Positions 1-8,333 of a DNA stretch of 64,000 nucleotides are shown in pieces; the first letter of the stretch is position 1, and every line of letters starts with the position of its first letter. The notes below the pieces were generated by a model, which saw only the letters and a program-made list of their open reading frames with translations, did not search any database and had not been told where the DNA came from. The translations under genes were made by a program, and so were the position numbers. The stretch comes from Hyphomicrobiales bacterium (GTDB lineage Bacteria; Pseudomonadota; Alphaproteobacteria; Rhizobiales; Rhizobiaceae): NCBI GenBank assembly GCA_900466875.1, contig UBNQ01000019.1:1-64000 (forward strand). Reading direction: 5' to 3'.

Positions 1-1
1 T

Positions 2-200
2 CCTGATCTGCTCTCCGGCGTCGTCGATGCGCCGCCGCGGCTTGCCATGGAAATGGCAGATCTTATCCGCTTCAAAACCTTGACGTTGACGGCAATTGGA
101 TTTCAGCGGAATGGCGTTTGGGGAGAGGAAACGGCCTCTCAGAAGATCGAGCACCTTGGCCTGATGTTCGGCGCACTGGCCGCGTCACCGAAGGGCTCCC
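2..200 (+). pseudogene. Unrecognised partial gene, 3' end apparently lost
   Basis: A reading frame is open from base 2 and gives protein-like sequence (LLSGVVDAPPRLAMEMADLI..., then GEETASQKIEHLGLMFGALAASPKG) up to about base 195. After that the frame continues to a stop at 421, but the translation becomes arginine/proline-rich and overlaps the antitoxin gene on the other strand, so the native reading probably ends near 200. It looks like the internal part of a larger gene cut by a rearrangement. I have a vague impression of a rhizobial integrase-associated protein but cannot support a name. The 5' end lies outside the window. Confidence 0.3.
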
Positions 201-218
201 CTCGATCGCGCTATTGCG

Positions 219-590
219 TCAAGCCACGCGCTTGGTCTGGCTCATCACCATATCGACATGAATATTGCCGAATGGGCATGCCAGTGCGCCACTCTCGTCT
301 TTCTCGATCAACCCCAGTTCGACGAGCACCGCCGCGTCTTCGTGAACGCGTTTCACATCACGTCCAAGCCTGCGCGCCAGTTCGCGAACACCAACCGTAC
401 CACTGCCCAGGAGTTCATTGAGAAGCTGCCAGCGCTTTTCGGTCAGTCGGGAGAAGAATGAACCCGGCGTCTCGAAATTCAACGTTTCACCTTGGTATTC
501 GCCCGTCGCAAGACCCTGCTTCGCGCGCTGTCCAGCGGCGCGCAAGGCGGATTTCCAATCTGGATTTGTCGTGATCGTCAAAGTTCTCAT
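219..590 (-). CDS. TumA-like antitoxin / HVO_A0114-type DNA-binding protein
   Basis: This 123-residue protein has a winged helix-turn-helix in its second half (ELARRLGRDVKRVHEDAAVLVELGLIEK), the arrangement seen in MarR-like antitoxin DNA-binding proteins of the HVO_A0114 family. It begins 4 bp inside the end of the upstream toxin-like gene (587-871), so the two are translationally coupled on the minus strand. By family knowledge this protein would bind its own promoter and neutralise the partner. The pair sits at the left edge of the window beside a broken gene, a common place for a plasmid toxin-antitoxin module. The family call is from memory. Confidence 0.65.
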   Translation of the reverse strand: MRTLTITTNPDWKSALRAAGQRAKQGLATGEYQGETLNFETPGSFFSRLTEKRWQLLNELLGSGTVGVRELARRLGRDVKRVHEDAAVLVELGLIEKDESGALACPFGNIHVDMVMSQTKRVA

Positions 591-871
591 GACTGCCTCC
601 GTTTTTCGATCTCGGACATAAAGTCTTCGATAAGCTGATCCAGCGTGGTGAACGTGTAGGGATATTCCTCACCGTCCAGATGCTTATGGTCACCCTTGCC
701 ACGCTCATTGTCGAATCCGACGATGCGTTGTCCATCGCGGACGTAGACCATTCTGTATTTGAACCCGTGCTCTGTTGGCGGTACGGGCGTTGGCACCTTC
801 CAAATAACAAACTGGATAATGCTGCCGTCGTCTCCAACACTACGGTGTTCTGTTATTTTCTGCGCCTTCAT
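587..871 (-). CDS. TumE-family toxin (DUF6516-like)
   Basis: A 94-residue protein with the features I associate with the TumE/DUF6516 toxin family: an N-terminal strand-rich part (IIQFVIWKVPTPVPPTEHGFKY), a central YVRDGQRIVGFDNERGKGDHKH segment and a C-terminal helix (LDQLIEDFMSEIEKRR). The GKGDHKH/HLDGEEYPY stretch is the typical conserved core. The 3' end overlaps the antitoxin start by 4 bp. Toxic activity is inferred from family and gene pairing, not from the sequence itself. Confidence 0.65.
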   Translation of the reverse strand: MKAQKITEHRSVGDDGSIIQFVIWKVPTPVPPTEHGFKYRMVYVRDGQRIVGFDNERGKGDHKHLDGEEYPYTFTTLDQLIEDFMSEIEKRRQS

Positions 872-958
872 GTTGTCTATAATGCCAACACCTCATCCAG
901 TGGTCAAGGCCAGCTCTTACCCTTTGGAATATCAGCATCGATCTTAGGCTGATGAAGC

Positions 959-1600
959 ATGCTTCCCGCTCTAGTAAGTGGAAGGGGAATCCTTGGAGAA
1001 GAAGGTGGCAGTAGCGGCATCGGTCATGACCGACAATGGATCATCGATCCCATAGATGGCACGGCCAACTACATGCGCAATCTGCCCTGGTGGAGTGTCT
1101 CCATCGCCTTGTTCGAGAAGGGGATGCCATTTGCAGGTATCGTGCATGCTCCCGCCATGGGGGTGACGATGACTGTGGTACGAGGTGAAGGGGTGAAATG
1201 TAACGGCAGGGCGCTCGTAATCTCTCCCGCTGTGAACAAGTCCGCGCCAATGGTCTTGTCCGGCATCGCTCCACAAAACGTCTTCTATGGTCGAGCGGAA
1301 CACGTTTCCAGAATGATTGTTGCCGAGTTGGGAGGCATTGAAAGGCGGTTGGGGTGTGCTACGGCAAGCATCATGCAGGTGCTGCTCGGAAAGGCGGATC
1401 TCTATGTCGGCTTGGGTGAACACATATGGGATATCGCCGCAGTCGCCACGATCGCGGAGGAACTGGGACTGAGACACACGATCGACTTCAGCAAGCGCGA
1501 TGTTTCGGAGGAGCCCTTCGACTTCATCTGCGGGAATTCGCTACTGGTGGACAGCGCAAGAGAGGCGATGTGGAGAGATGGGTACCGTTTAGCAAATTGA
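959..1600 (+). pseudogene. Inositol monophosphatase family protein, N-terminally truncated
   Basis: The translation carries three hallmark motifs of the IMPase superfamily: the metal-binding GEEG near residue 13, WIIDPIDGTANY around residues 27-38, and the C-terminal HIWDIAA motif near residue 159. Family members are usually about 260 residues and have roughly 60 residues ahead of the GEE motif. Here only about 10 are present, and an in-frame TGA lies directly upstream at 953-955. The gene is therefore probably a 5'-deleted remnant, although an internal start giving a 213-residue protein cannot be excluded. Substrate (inositol-phosphate, PAP or fructose-bisphosphate type) cannot be told. Confidence 0.6.
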
Positions 1601-1833
1601 GTAAACAAGATCGGTCCCATCAAGGAGGAGAACGAGCTCCTCATTATATGCTTGCGAAAGTAAGGTCTTGACCGGATCCGAACCTGCGACGATGCAGTTT
1701 TTTGAAAAGGTCCTGCGATCGTTAGGATTTGGCAGTGTAGTGCGATTTGTGGAACTAGCGGAAGCGACTGGGATGACCCAGTCCGATGGAGTGGCGAAAA
1801 CCTCAACCGTACCGCCTTTCTTAGCCCAAGTTC
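1601..1833. other. Intergenic, no gene seen
   Basis: Reading both strands gives no convincing protein or RNA gene. A weak six-base hairpin (GAGGAG...CTCCTC, about 1624-1641) follows the phosphatase remnant but has no T-tract. Confidence 0.4.
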
Positions 1834-2736
1834 TTATTTGCTGGCCGGGCCTGATGCTGCAAACACCTCCCAGAGCCATTCGACGAAAACTCGCACCCGT
1901 GGCGCCAATTGGCGGTTGCGCGGATAAAGCACAGAAACAGGAGAGGGTTCTGGCGGGAATTCCGGCAGCAGTTCGACGAGAACACCCGCAGCAAGGTCCT
2001 CTTTCACATGATAGCGCGGCACCTGGATGATGCCGAGGCCGATATGGGCGGCGCAGACGAAACTCTCCGCCGCATTGACGGTGATGGAAGTGTCGATGGT
2101 CTTCGTCACCCGTTTGCCGTCGACGAGAAATTCGAGCGGTAAGGGGCCGGTGCTACCGGTTGCGCGAAATCCCACCATTTTATGGATCGACAGATCGTCG
2201 GGATGTGAAGGGCGGCCGTATCTGGCTAGATAACTGGGCGACGCCACCGTTACCTCGTCGAGCATCGCGACACGCCTGGCAATCATGTCGCTGTCTTGCG
2301 GAATGCCGACGCGCAGCACACAGTCTATCCCCTCGCGCACCAGATCGACGAGCCGGTCTCCCTCGCTTAGGTGAAACTCGATATCGGGGTAGGCTTTCAG
2401 GAATGACGGTAGGCTGGGCAGCACGAAATGCCGGGCAAGCGTGCCGTGAACATCAACGCGCAGCAATCCCCTGGGCTTGGCGCCGGCAAAAGCGCTTTCG
2501 GCATCCTCGATATCGTCGAGGATCGAAAGGCAGCTCTGATAATAGGCCTCGCCATCCAGTGTCGGGCTGACATGGCGTGTGGTGCGGTCGAGCAGCTTGA
2601 TGCCGAGCCGCGCTTCCAGCTGCTTGATCGCGTCGGTCACTGTCGAGCGTGGCAGGCCGGTATCTTCTGCTGCAAGCGTGAAACTGCGCCTTTCCACCAC
2701 TCGCGTGAAGACGCGCATCGCATCAAATCGATCCAT
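1834..2736 (-). CDS. LysR-family transcriptional regulator
   Basis: A 300-residue LysR protein. The N-terminal winged HTH is clear (MRVFTRVVERRSFTLAAE, then PRSTVTDAIKQLEARLGIKLLDRTTR), followed by a PBP2-type effector domain (LRVDVHGTLARHFVLPSLPSFL...). The ATG at 2736 was chosen over an upstream in-frame start at 2793 because it gives the usual MDRFDAMRVF beginning. The gene is divergent from the dehydrogenase at 2856, so it most likely regulates that gene and itself from the 119-bp shared promoter region. Members of this CrgA-like subgroup often control neighbouring oxidoreductases. The inducer is unknown. Confidence 0.9.
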   Translation of the reverse strand: MDRFDAMRVFTRVVERRSFTLAAEDTGLPRSTVTDAIKQLEARLGIKLLDRTTRHVSPTLDGEAYYQSCLSILDDIEDAESAFAGAKPRGLLRVDVHGTLARHFVLPSLPSFLKAYPDIEFHLSEGDRLVDLVREGIDCVLRVGIPQDSDMIARRVAMLDEVTVASPSYLARYGRPSHPDDLSIHKMVGFRATGSTGPLPLEFLVDGKRVTKTIDTSITVNAAESFVCAAHIGLGIIQVPRYHVKEDLAAGVLVELLPEFPPEPSPVSVLYPRNRQLAPRVRVFVEWLWEVFAASGPASK

Positions 2737-2855
2737 CTCTACTGTTCGCCATTCTCGGATTCTGATGCGTAATAATGCTTGATTATCCGCCAAAGGAAAA
2801 GTGAGATCTTCCGTTCGTCATCATGCGCGACTGCGCAGAAGAATGGAGAATGGAA

Positions 2856-3593
2856 ATGTCCACATCGGAAAAAGTAGCGATCGTCACCGGAGCGTCGCGT
2901 GGCATCGGCGCGGCGATCGCCAGGCAACTGGGCAAGGACGGCTTTACGGTTATCGTCAATTATGCGGGCAGCGCCGACGCTGCCGCAAAGGTGGTGCAGG
3001 AGATCGAACAGGCTGGCGGTAACGCCGTCAGCGCTCAGGCCGATGTTTCCGACGCAGCCCAAGTCCGACGCATGTTCGACGCCGCCGAAACCGCGTTCGG
3101 CGGCGTCGATGTGCTCATCAACAATGCCGGCATCATGATGCTGGCACCGCTGGCCAATGCCGACGACCAGAATTTCAGCCGACAGATCGACATCAATCTA
3201 AAGGGCACGTTCAACACCCTTCGCGAGGCCGCGACCCGCCTTCGTCCGGGCGGCCGCATCGTCAATTTCTCCACGTCGGTCGTCGGTCTGAATCTCGAGA
3301 ATTACGGCGTCTATGCTGCGACGAAAGCTGCAGTCGAAACGCTGACGGCGATCCTGGCAAAGGAAATGCGGGGCCGCAACATCACCGTCAATGCCGTCGC
3401 GCCCGGCCCGACTGCGACCGACCTCTTCCTCAACGGCAAGTCCGACGAGCTGATCGAAAAGATGGCGAAGACGAACCCGATTGAGCGGCTCGGCACGCCA
3501 GAAGACATCGCCAATGCGGTTTCTTTCCTCGCCGGCCCGCAGGGCGGCTGGATCAACGGCCAGGTGCTTCGCGCCAATGGTGGCATGGTTTGA
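2856..3593 (+). CDS. SDR-family oxidoreductase
   Basis: A 245-residue classical short-chain dehydrogenase. It shows the Rossmann motif TGASRGIG near the N-terminus, NNAG in the middle, the active-site serine in NFSTSVVGL and the catalytic YAATK. It ends in the usual GGWINGQVLRANGGMV glycine-rich tail. The ATG at 2856 has GGAGAA six bases upstream and is preferred to the first ATG at 2823. It is divergent from a LysR regulator and lies 44 bp upstream of a second SDR, suggesting a two-gene unit controlled by the LysR protein. The substrate is not predictable; glucose-dehydrogenase-like names are common for this group. Confidence 0.9.
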   Translation: MSTSEKVAIVTGASRGIGAAIARQLGKDGFTVIVNYAGSADAAAKVVQEIEQAGGNAVSAQADVSDAAQVRRMFDAAETAFGGVDVLINNAGIMMLAPLANADDQNFSRQIDINLKGTFNTLREAATRLRPGGRIVNFSTSVVGLNLENYGVYAATKAAVETLTAILAKEMRGRNITVNAVAPGPTATDLFLNGKSDELIEKMAKTNPIERLGTPEDIANAVSFLAGPQGGWINGQVLRANGGMV

Positions 3594-3637
3594 GCCTGTC
3601 GCTGCGAAACCGAAAATGTTTTTAAAGGAGTAGTATC

Positions 3638-4546
3638 ATGTCACGGAAGATTGTCCTTGTGACCGGTTCGTCCAGCGGCTTCGGTCGCCTGACCGCCGAA
3701 GCGCTCGCCCGCGCCGGCCATGTCGTTTACGCCTCGATGCGGGATATTGCCGGACGCAATGCCACACATGCTGCTCGGATGGGTGAACTTTCCGTAGCCG
3801 AGGGCATAGACCTGCTGCCTCTGGAACTTGATGTCCAGTCGGAGGCATCGGTCAACGCCGCCATCGAAACGCTGATCGGCGAGAGCGGGCGGATAGATGT
3901 CGTCGTGCACAATGCAGGCCACATGATGTTCGGTCCGGCCGAGGCCTTCACGCCGGAACAGTTCGCGGCGCAATATGACGTCAATGTGCTCGGCACGCAG
4001 CGTATCAACCGGTCGGTCCTGCCGCATATGCGTGCCCGCCACGAAGGCCTGCTGGTATGGATCTCAAGCTCCAGCGTCACCGGCGGCACACCGCCCTACC
4101 TGTCGCCCTATTTCGCCGCCAAGGCGGCGATGGATACGCTCGCAGTCCAATATGCCCGCGAACTCAGCCGTTTCGGTATAGAGACGACGATCATCGTGCC
4201 CGGTGCCTTCACGAAAGGCACCAATCACTTCGCCCATTCGGGGAGCCCGGCGGACGAAGCCCGCGTGGCGAAATATGAGGCCGGTCCCTATGCCGGTTTC
4301 GGCGAAATGGTACAGAAGGCCTTTGCCGAGATCGTTCCCGACGACGCCGATCCGGCACCGGTTGCCGCCATGATTGCCGATGTGGTCGGCATGGCCTTCG
4401 GCACGCGTCCCTTCCGACTGCATTACGATCCGACCGAGGACGGTGCGGATATCGGCTTCGCCGTCATCGACCGGCTGCGCGCCGAGATGCTGCACAGGGT
4501 CGGGCTATCCGACCTGCTGAAGCCGGCAGGCCATCAGGACCGCTGA
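3638..4546 (+). CDS. SDR-family oxidoreductase (second copy)
   Basis: A 302-residue short-chain dehydrogenase with TGSSSGFG as cofactor loop, VHNAGHMMFG as the NAG motif, the catalytic serine in ISSSSVTGG and YFAAK as the catalytic Tyr-Lys pair. It is longer than its neighbour, with a C-terminal extension after the catalytic core that closes over the substrate in related 300-residue SDRs. An AAGGAG ribosome-binding site lies just ahead of the ATG. It is probably co-transcribed with the SDR at 2856. The substrate is unknown. Confidence 0.88.
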   Translation: MSRKIVLVTGSSSGFGRLTAEALARAGHVVYASMRDIAGRNATHAARMGELSVAEGIDLLPLELDVQSEASVNAAIETLIGESGRIDVVVHNAGHMMFGPAEAFTPEQFAAQYDVNVLGTQRINRSVLPHMRARHEGLLVWISSSSVTGGTPPYLSPYFAAKAAMDTLAVQYARELSRFGIETTIIVPGAFTKGTNHFAHSGSPADEARVAKYEAGPYAGFGEMVQKAFAEIVPDDADPAPVAAMIADVVGMAFGTRPFRLHYDPTEDGADIGFAVIDRLRAEMLHRVGLSDLLKPAGHQDR

Positions 4547-4564
4547 CAAAAGCCTGCAAAACTT

Positions 4565-4590
4565 CCGGTGAGATCGTCTCGCCGGGCTTT
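4565..4590 (+). terminator. Terminator-like hairpin after the SDR pair
   Basis: CCGGTGAGA (4565-4573) pairs with TCTCGCCGG (4577-4585) with one G-T wobble across a three-base loop, followed by gctttctt. It stands 20 bp after the SDR stop codon. Confidence 0.5.
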
Positions 4591-4626
4591 CTTCGGCCAG
4601 ATCGGGAGTGCCTTGAAAAGGCGTAG

Positions 4627-4865
4627 GCTTGTATCGTCATTTGCGGTCTCCTGCAGTTCGGCCTGTTCGTCACCTTCGGATGGCTCTGGCATATCGGCAG
4701 GTTTCCGGATGCCGACGTCCTGAAGCTGTTCATCGCCATCTGGGCGGTGATTTCGCTGATCAGCATGTGGGTCGGGGTTGCGAAAGCCGGCTATCCGATC
4801 CGCGAGGAGCTTTCGTGCTGCCGCAGCACGTTCTGGTCGCTTGCCTCATCCTTTGGGGAAGCTGA
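4627..4865 (+). pseudogene. Broken small membrane-protein gene
   Basis: Frame 1 from 4627 reads as two hydrophobic segments (CGLLQFGLFVTFGWLWHIG, then LKLFIAIWAVISLISMWVGVAKAGY) followed by PIREELS. There is no start codon before it, with an in-frame TAG at 4624. Around 4815 the sensible reading jumps to the next frame, giving LPQHVLVACLILWGS and a stop at 4863-4865. It is therefore a remnant lacking its 5' end and carrying a frameshift. It stands 42 bp upstream of the DUF1097 gene, and such small membrane proteins could have been its operon partner. The family is not recognised. Confidence 0.4.
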
Positions 4866-4907
4866 ACCCAACCACAGTCCAACAGATATCAAACAGGAGA
4901 TGTACAG

Positions 4908-5384
4908 ATGGCTGCCTTCAATTCGAAATTCTTCGGTCTCACACTGGTCGCAGCCGTCGTCGCCGCGATCGCCGCAACCGCTTCGGCGGGTCTCGGCTGG
5001 CCGGTATGGGCCATGTTCATTGGCTGGGTAGCATTCTTTACCAATCAACAATCGGCAAAAGGCGCGATCCGCAGCTATCTCTGCCTGTCGATCGGCGTCG
5101 CGCTTGGCAATTTTGCGGCTTTGGGTGTGAGTACACTCATCCCGCTGATCGACTATCTTGCTTTCGGTGCGGTGGTCTTCGCAGTCGCGATCATCGTCGT
5201 GTCGCTGAGGGCAGCACCAGTGCTCAACAACGTCGCGGCCTACTTCTTGGGGCTGATCGCCTTCTTCGCTAGTCATCTTGCACCGGGCATTAATGCTTTC
5301 GGAGAGCTCGCAGCAGTCAGCGCGCTTGGCGTTGCCGCGGCCCTCGCAGCGCATGCGATCCAGATTAAGGTAGCGCGTACCTAG
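4908..5384 (+). CDS. DUF1097 family membrane protein
   Basis: A 158-residue, strongly hydrophobic protein with about five transmembrane helices. The pattern (N-terminal LVAAVVAAIAATASAGLGWPVWAMFIGWVAFF, then NQQSAKGAIRSYLCLSIGVALGN) fits the DUF1097 family of inner-membrane proteins (YcdZ type) of unknown function. The start ATG is preceded by AGGAG (4893-4897). The upstream neighbour is a decayed small membrane-protein gene, so this may be the surviving half of an operon. Confidence 0.75.
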   Translation: MAAFNSKFFGLTLVAAVVAAIAATASAGLGWPVWAMFIGWVAFFTNQQSAKGAIRSYLCLSIGVALGNFAALGVSTLIPLIDYLAFGAVVFAVAIIVVSLRAAPVLNNVAAYFLGLIAFFASHLAPGINAFGELAAVSALGVAAALAAHAIQIKVART

Positions 5385-5854
5385 CCGGGTAAGGGAAGTG
5401 CGGTGATCTTATTGGATCACCGACTGTGGCTCTGCCGAGCCAGGCACCGGCGGACACCGATAATTGAACTGCTGCCACGTAGAGCGAACCGCCTGTTTCG
5501 AGGTGGCTTTGCGACCGGGCGCACTTGACCCGGACGTTTGCAGCAAAACCTGGCTTCACGCCTGCCCAATGGCGCCGAGTCTCCCGTTGGCGGGAGCGCC
5601 GTGCACAGGCTCCTCCCATGGCGTGCTCACCACCGGGACCTCCCCGAATTTATAAACTCCAGTCGGCTTGTCAGAGTAAAAATGCGCTGAGAGTGACTTC
5701 GGGATAAAATGACGCCTTGGAATCTGTTCCGGGCTTGCGTCAACTCAATAATGAATGAGCCTGAGTAGGATAATGACGTGGGGAGCCGCGCTGGACTGAA
5801 GAGCTTGGATACTCGCCGGCGGCCACATGAAATGTCTCGGGCCTGGATTACCGC
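5385..5854. other. Intergenic region upstream of hypF
   Basis: No gene is recognisable in these 470 bp. It contains a perfect stem-loop at 5401-5422: CGGTGATC and GATCACCG around the loop TTATTG. There is no following T-run, so it may be a weak terminator of the DUF1097 gene or a protein-binding palindrome. No copy of the CooA-type site found upstream of cooM and hypA was seen here, so hypF presumably uses another promoter. Confidence 0.45.
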
Positions 5855-8224
5855 ATGGATAGCCAAGAACCGGAAGCTTGCTCTCTCGGATTGACCACCG
5901 TCGATATCCTTGTATCGGGCGTGGTACAGGGCGTTGGTTTCAGACCCTTCGTCTACCGAATCGCCAATCAATTGGGCCTTCGCGGGACGGTCCTCAATGA
6001 CGGCAGGGGTGTGGCGATCGTCGCACAAGCACCTCAGCGACAGCTGGATGACTTTGTCAACGCATTGCGTCAGAAACACCCGCCGCTTGCAAAGATCGCC
6101 TCGCTAGAGGTCTCCCCCAGACAACACTCTTCGATCATAGAAACATTCAGGATCATTGCCAGCGGCACAGCCGCGACAAAGGCAAGCGCGTGGATACCTG
6201 CCGACACCTTCGTCTGCGATGACTGCCTGCATGAGATGTGCGATCCAACCGATCGCCGTTATCGTTACCCATTCATCAACTGCACCAATTGCGGTCCACG
6301 CTACTCGATCATCGAACGAATGCCCTATGATCGTGCGACGACAACCATGAGCCGCTTCGCCATGTGCCCGGCATGCAGTAGCGAATACGAAAATCCAGGC
6401 GACCGCCGGTTTCATGCGCAGCCCAATGCCTGCCCGATCTGCGGTCCACGCCTCCAGCTTGTCGATAGTGCCGGTACCAACGTCGCAACCGACGATATTC
6501 CAGGCTTTGTCAGGTCGGCCTTGCGTGAAGGCAAGATCGTCGCGATCAAGAGCGTCGGAGGCTTTCACCTCGCCGTCACACCCTTCGGTGAACAAGCCGT
6601 TGACGAACTGAGGAGAAGAAAAAGGCGGGACGCCAAGCCCTTTGCCCTGATGGCAGCCACCATCGACGTCGTCAGGCGCTACGCACATGTTTCATCAGAT
6701 GAGGCGGATGTTCTGGAATCACCCGCCCGCCCGATCGTGCTGCTCTCGCGCGCTTCCGATAGTGCCATCGCCAAGACCGTCGCGCCAAGGAGCCCGATGC
6801 TCGGCTTCATGCTGCCGTCGGCACCTCTGCATTACCTACTTCTTGAAGAACCAGACCTGCCGGCCATCGTTATGACGAGCGGCAATATCTCTGGCCAGCC
6901 TATCTGCCGCAGCAATGAAGAAGCACTGCGCGACCTCACATGTATCGCAGATTATGTCCTGCTGCACGATCGCGAAATTCACACCCGTGTGGACGACACC
7001 GTTATGCGGGTATCGCGAATGAACGATTGGGGGAGACCAAGTCTCACTTTCTTTCGACGTTCCCGCGGCTTTGCGCCAAACCCAATCCATCTGCCGGGAA
7101 AATCCGGCGCATCAATCTTTGCCTGCGGCGCAGAACTGAAGACAACGGTTGCAGTTTCGCGCGGCAATGAGGTTTTCCTCAGCCAACATATAGGCGACAT
7201 CAAGAACGAAGACACGTTTGCAGCCCATCAGGCAATCGCCGGTGAACTTGCACGCCTTAACGGTATCCGGCCACATGTGATCGCCTGTGACCTGCATCCC
7301 CAGTTCCGCGCGACCAGAGAGGCATTGGCGCAGACCACACTTTCGGTCGAACTCGTTCAGCACCACCATGCTCACATGGCGTCATGCATGGCGGAAAACG
7401 GACTGACCGGACAGACTATCGGGGTGATTTTCGATGGCACCGGTTATGGAACGGACGCCACGATCTGGGGTGGCGAATTTCTCGTCGGTGATTACGAGAC
7501 TTTCGAACGCGCCGCCCATCTGCGGCCCTCCCTGTTGCTGGGAGGCGATCAGGCCATCCACGAGCCTGTCAGGACTGCGATCGCGTTGTTGCTTGAAACA
7601 TTCGACACGCTTGAGGCCCTCCCGCCGATCCTGCCGCCATTACGCGTCCTCGATACGCAACAAAGGCGCATTTTCGAGATGATGTTTTCGAGGCGTATCA
7701 ACGCAATGCCGCATACCAGCATGGGCAGGTTGTTCGATGGTGTCGCCTCTTTGCTGGGCCTGTGCCATGCTGCCGAATATGAGGGACATGGGCCGATCGA
7801 TCTCGAGGCACGCCTCGGCCGTGATCACCGGATGGCTGAACCATTCGAATACGCCATCGAGGTAAACGAAGGCGGACGACTGGAGATCGATTTTCGGCCC
7901 ATCGTCCGGTGCCTTGTCGACGGGTTGGCAAAAAATGTGCCGACAGCCCTGCTCAGCCGCCGCTTTCACTCGACCATCGTTCATGTCACAAGCCAGGTCT
8001 GCGAGCGCTTGTCGGAGCGTTTCGGCACGCGGCAGATGGTTCTGAGCGGTGGTGTTTTCCTGAATGAATTTCTGCTCGTCAATACCTTCGCCCGTCTGCA
8101 GTCTCTTGGCTATTCGGTCCATTATCAGACGGCTGTCCCGCCCAATGACGGCGGCATTTCGCTCGGCCAGGTGGCCGTCGCCAATGCAAGGGCCCTCCGT
8201 CGCGCTGCGGCATTGTCGCAGTGA
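5855..8224 (+). CDS. hypF: HypF carbamoyltransferase, [NiFe]-hydrogenase maturation
   Basis: HypF makes thiocarboxamide from carbamoyl phosphate and ATP for the cyanide ligands of the NiFe active site. The 789 residues have the full domain order. There is an acylphosphatase-like domain (VSGVVQGVGFRPF, catalytic Arg30) and two paired C4 zinc fingers (Cys121/124 with 143/146, and Cys171/174 with 193/196). A YrdC-like domain follows (about 205-400, RRDAKPFALMA), then a C-terminal Kae1-like domain with the metal-binding HHHAHMASC near residue 500 and GVIFDGTGYGTD. The length is slightly above the usual 750. It lies 109 bp upstream of cooM, but the CooA-like site falls between them. HypF may therefore be expressed independently of CO. 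Confidence 0.96.
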   Translation: MDSQEPEACSLGLTTVDILVSGVVQGVGFRPFVYRIANQLGLRGTVLNDGRGVAIVAQAPQRQLDDFVNALRQKHPPLAKIASLEVSPRQHSSIIETFRIIASGTAATKASAWIPADTFVCDDCLHEMCDPTDRRYRYPFINCTNCGPRYSIIERMPYDRATTTMSRFAMCPACSSEYENPGDRRFHAQPNACPICGPRLQLVDSAGTNVATDDIPGFVRSALREGKIVAIKSVGGFHLAVTPFGEQAVDELRRRKRRDAKPFALMAATIDVVRRYAHVSSDEADVLESPARPIVLLSRASDSAIAKTVAPRSPMLGFMLPSAPLHYLLLEEPDLPAIVMTSGNISGQPICRSNEEALRDLTCIADYVLLHDREIHTRVDDTVMRVSRMNDWGRPSLTFFRRSRGFAPNPIHLPGKSGASIFACGAELKTTVAVSRGNEVFLSQHIGDIKNEDTFAAHQAIAGELARLNGIRPHVIACDLHPQFRATREALAQTTLSVELVQHHHAHMASCMAENGLTGQTIGVIFDGTGYGTDATIWGGEFLVGDYETFERAAHLRPSLLLGGDQAIHEPVRTAIALLLETFDTLEALPPILPPLRVLDTQQRRIFEMMFSRRINAMPHTSMGRLFDGVASLLGLCHAAEYEGHGPIDLEARLGRDHRMAEPFEYAIEVNEGGRLEIDFRPIVRCLVDGLAKNVPTALLSRRFHSTIVHVTSQVCERLSERFGTRQMVLSGGVFLNEFLLVNTFARLQSLGYSVHYQTAVPPNDGGISLGQVAVANARALRRAAALSQ

Positions 8225-8242
8225 CCGCATGCACCGCTGAAT

Positions 8243-8258
8243 TGTCCGCTGGCTGACG
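8243..8258 (+). promoter_or_regulatory. Candidate CooA operator upstream of cooM
   Basis: TGTCC-GCTGGC-TGACG matches 8 of 10 defined positions of the CooA site TGTCR-N6-YGACA as I remember it from Rhodospirillum rubrum. It lies 75 bp before the cooM ATG. A TTCTAT at 8277-8282 could be the -10 box, which would put the operator centre near -38, the position of a class II CRP-type activator. Its better copy is at 15751-15766. Confidence 0.6.
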
Positions 8259-8333
8259 GAAATCCTACCACAATCGTTCTATCCGGGTTTCGATCACCTG
8301 CAAGGGGCGGGTACGAGCGTACGGTTGCGGTTA

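Noticed and set aside
5401-5422. Possible CRP/FNR site upstream of hypF
   Set aside because: The half-sites GTGA and TCAC are 10 bp apart instead of 6, so it fits a hairpin better than a CRP or FNR operator.
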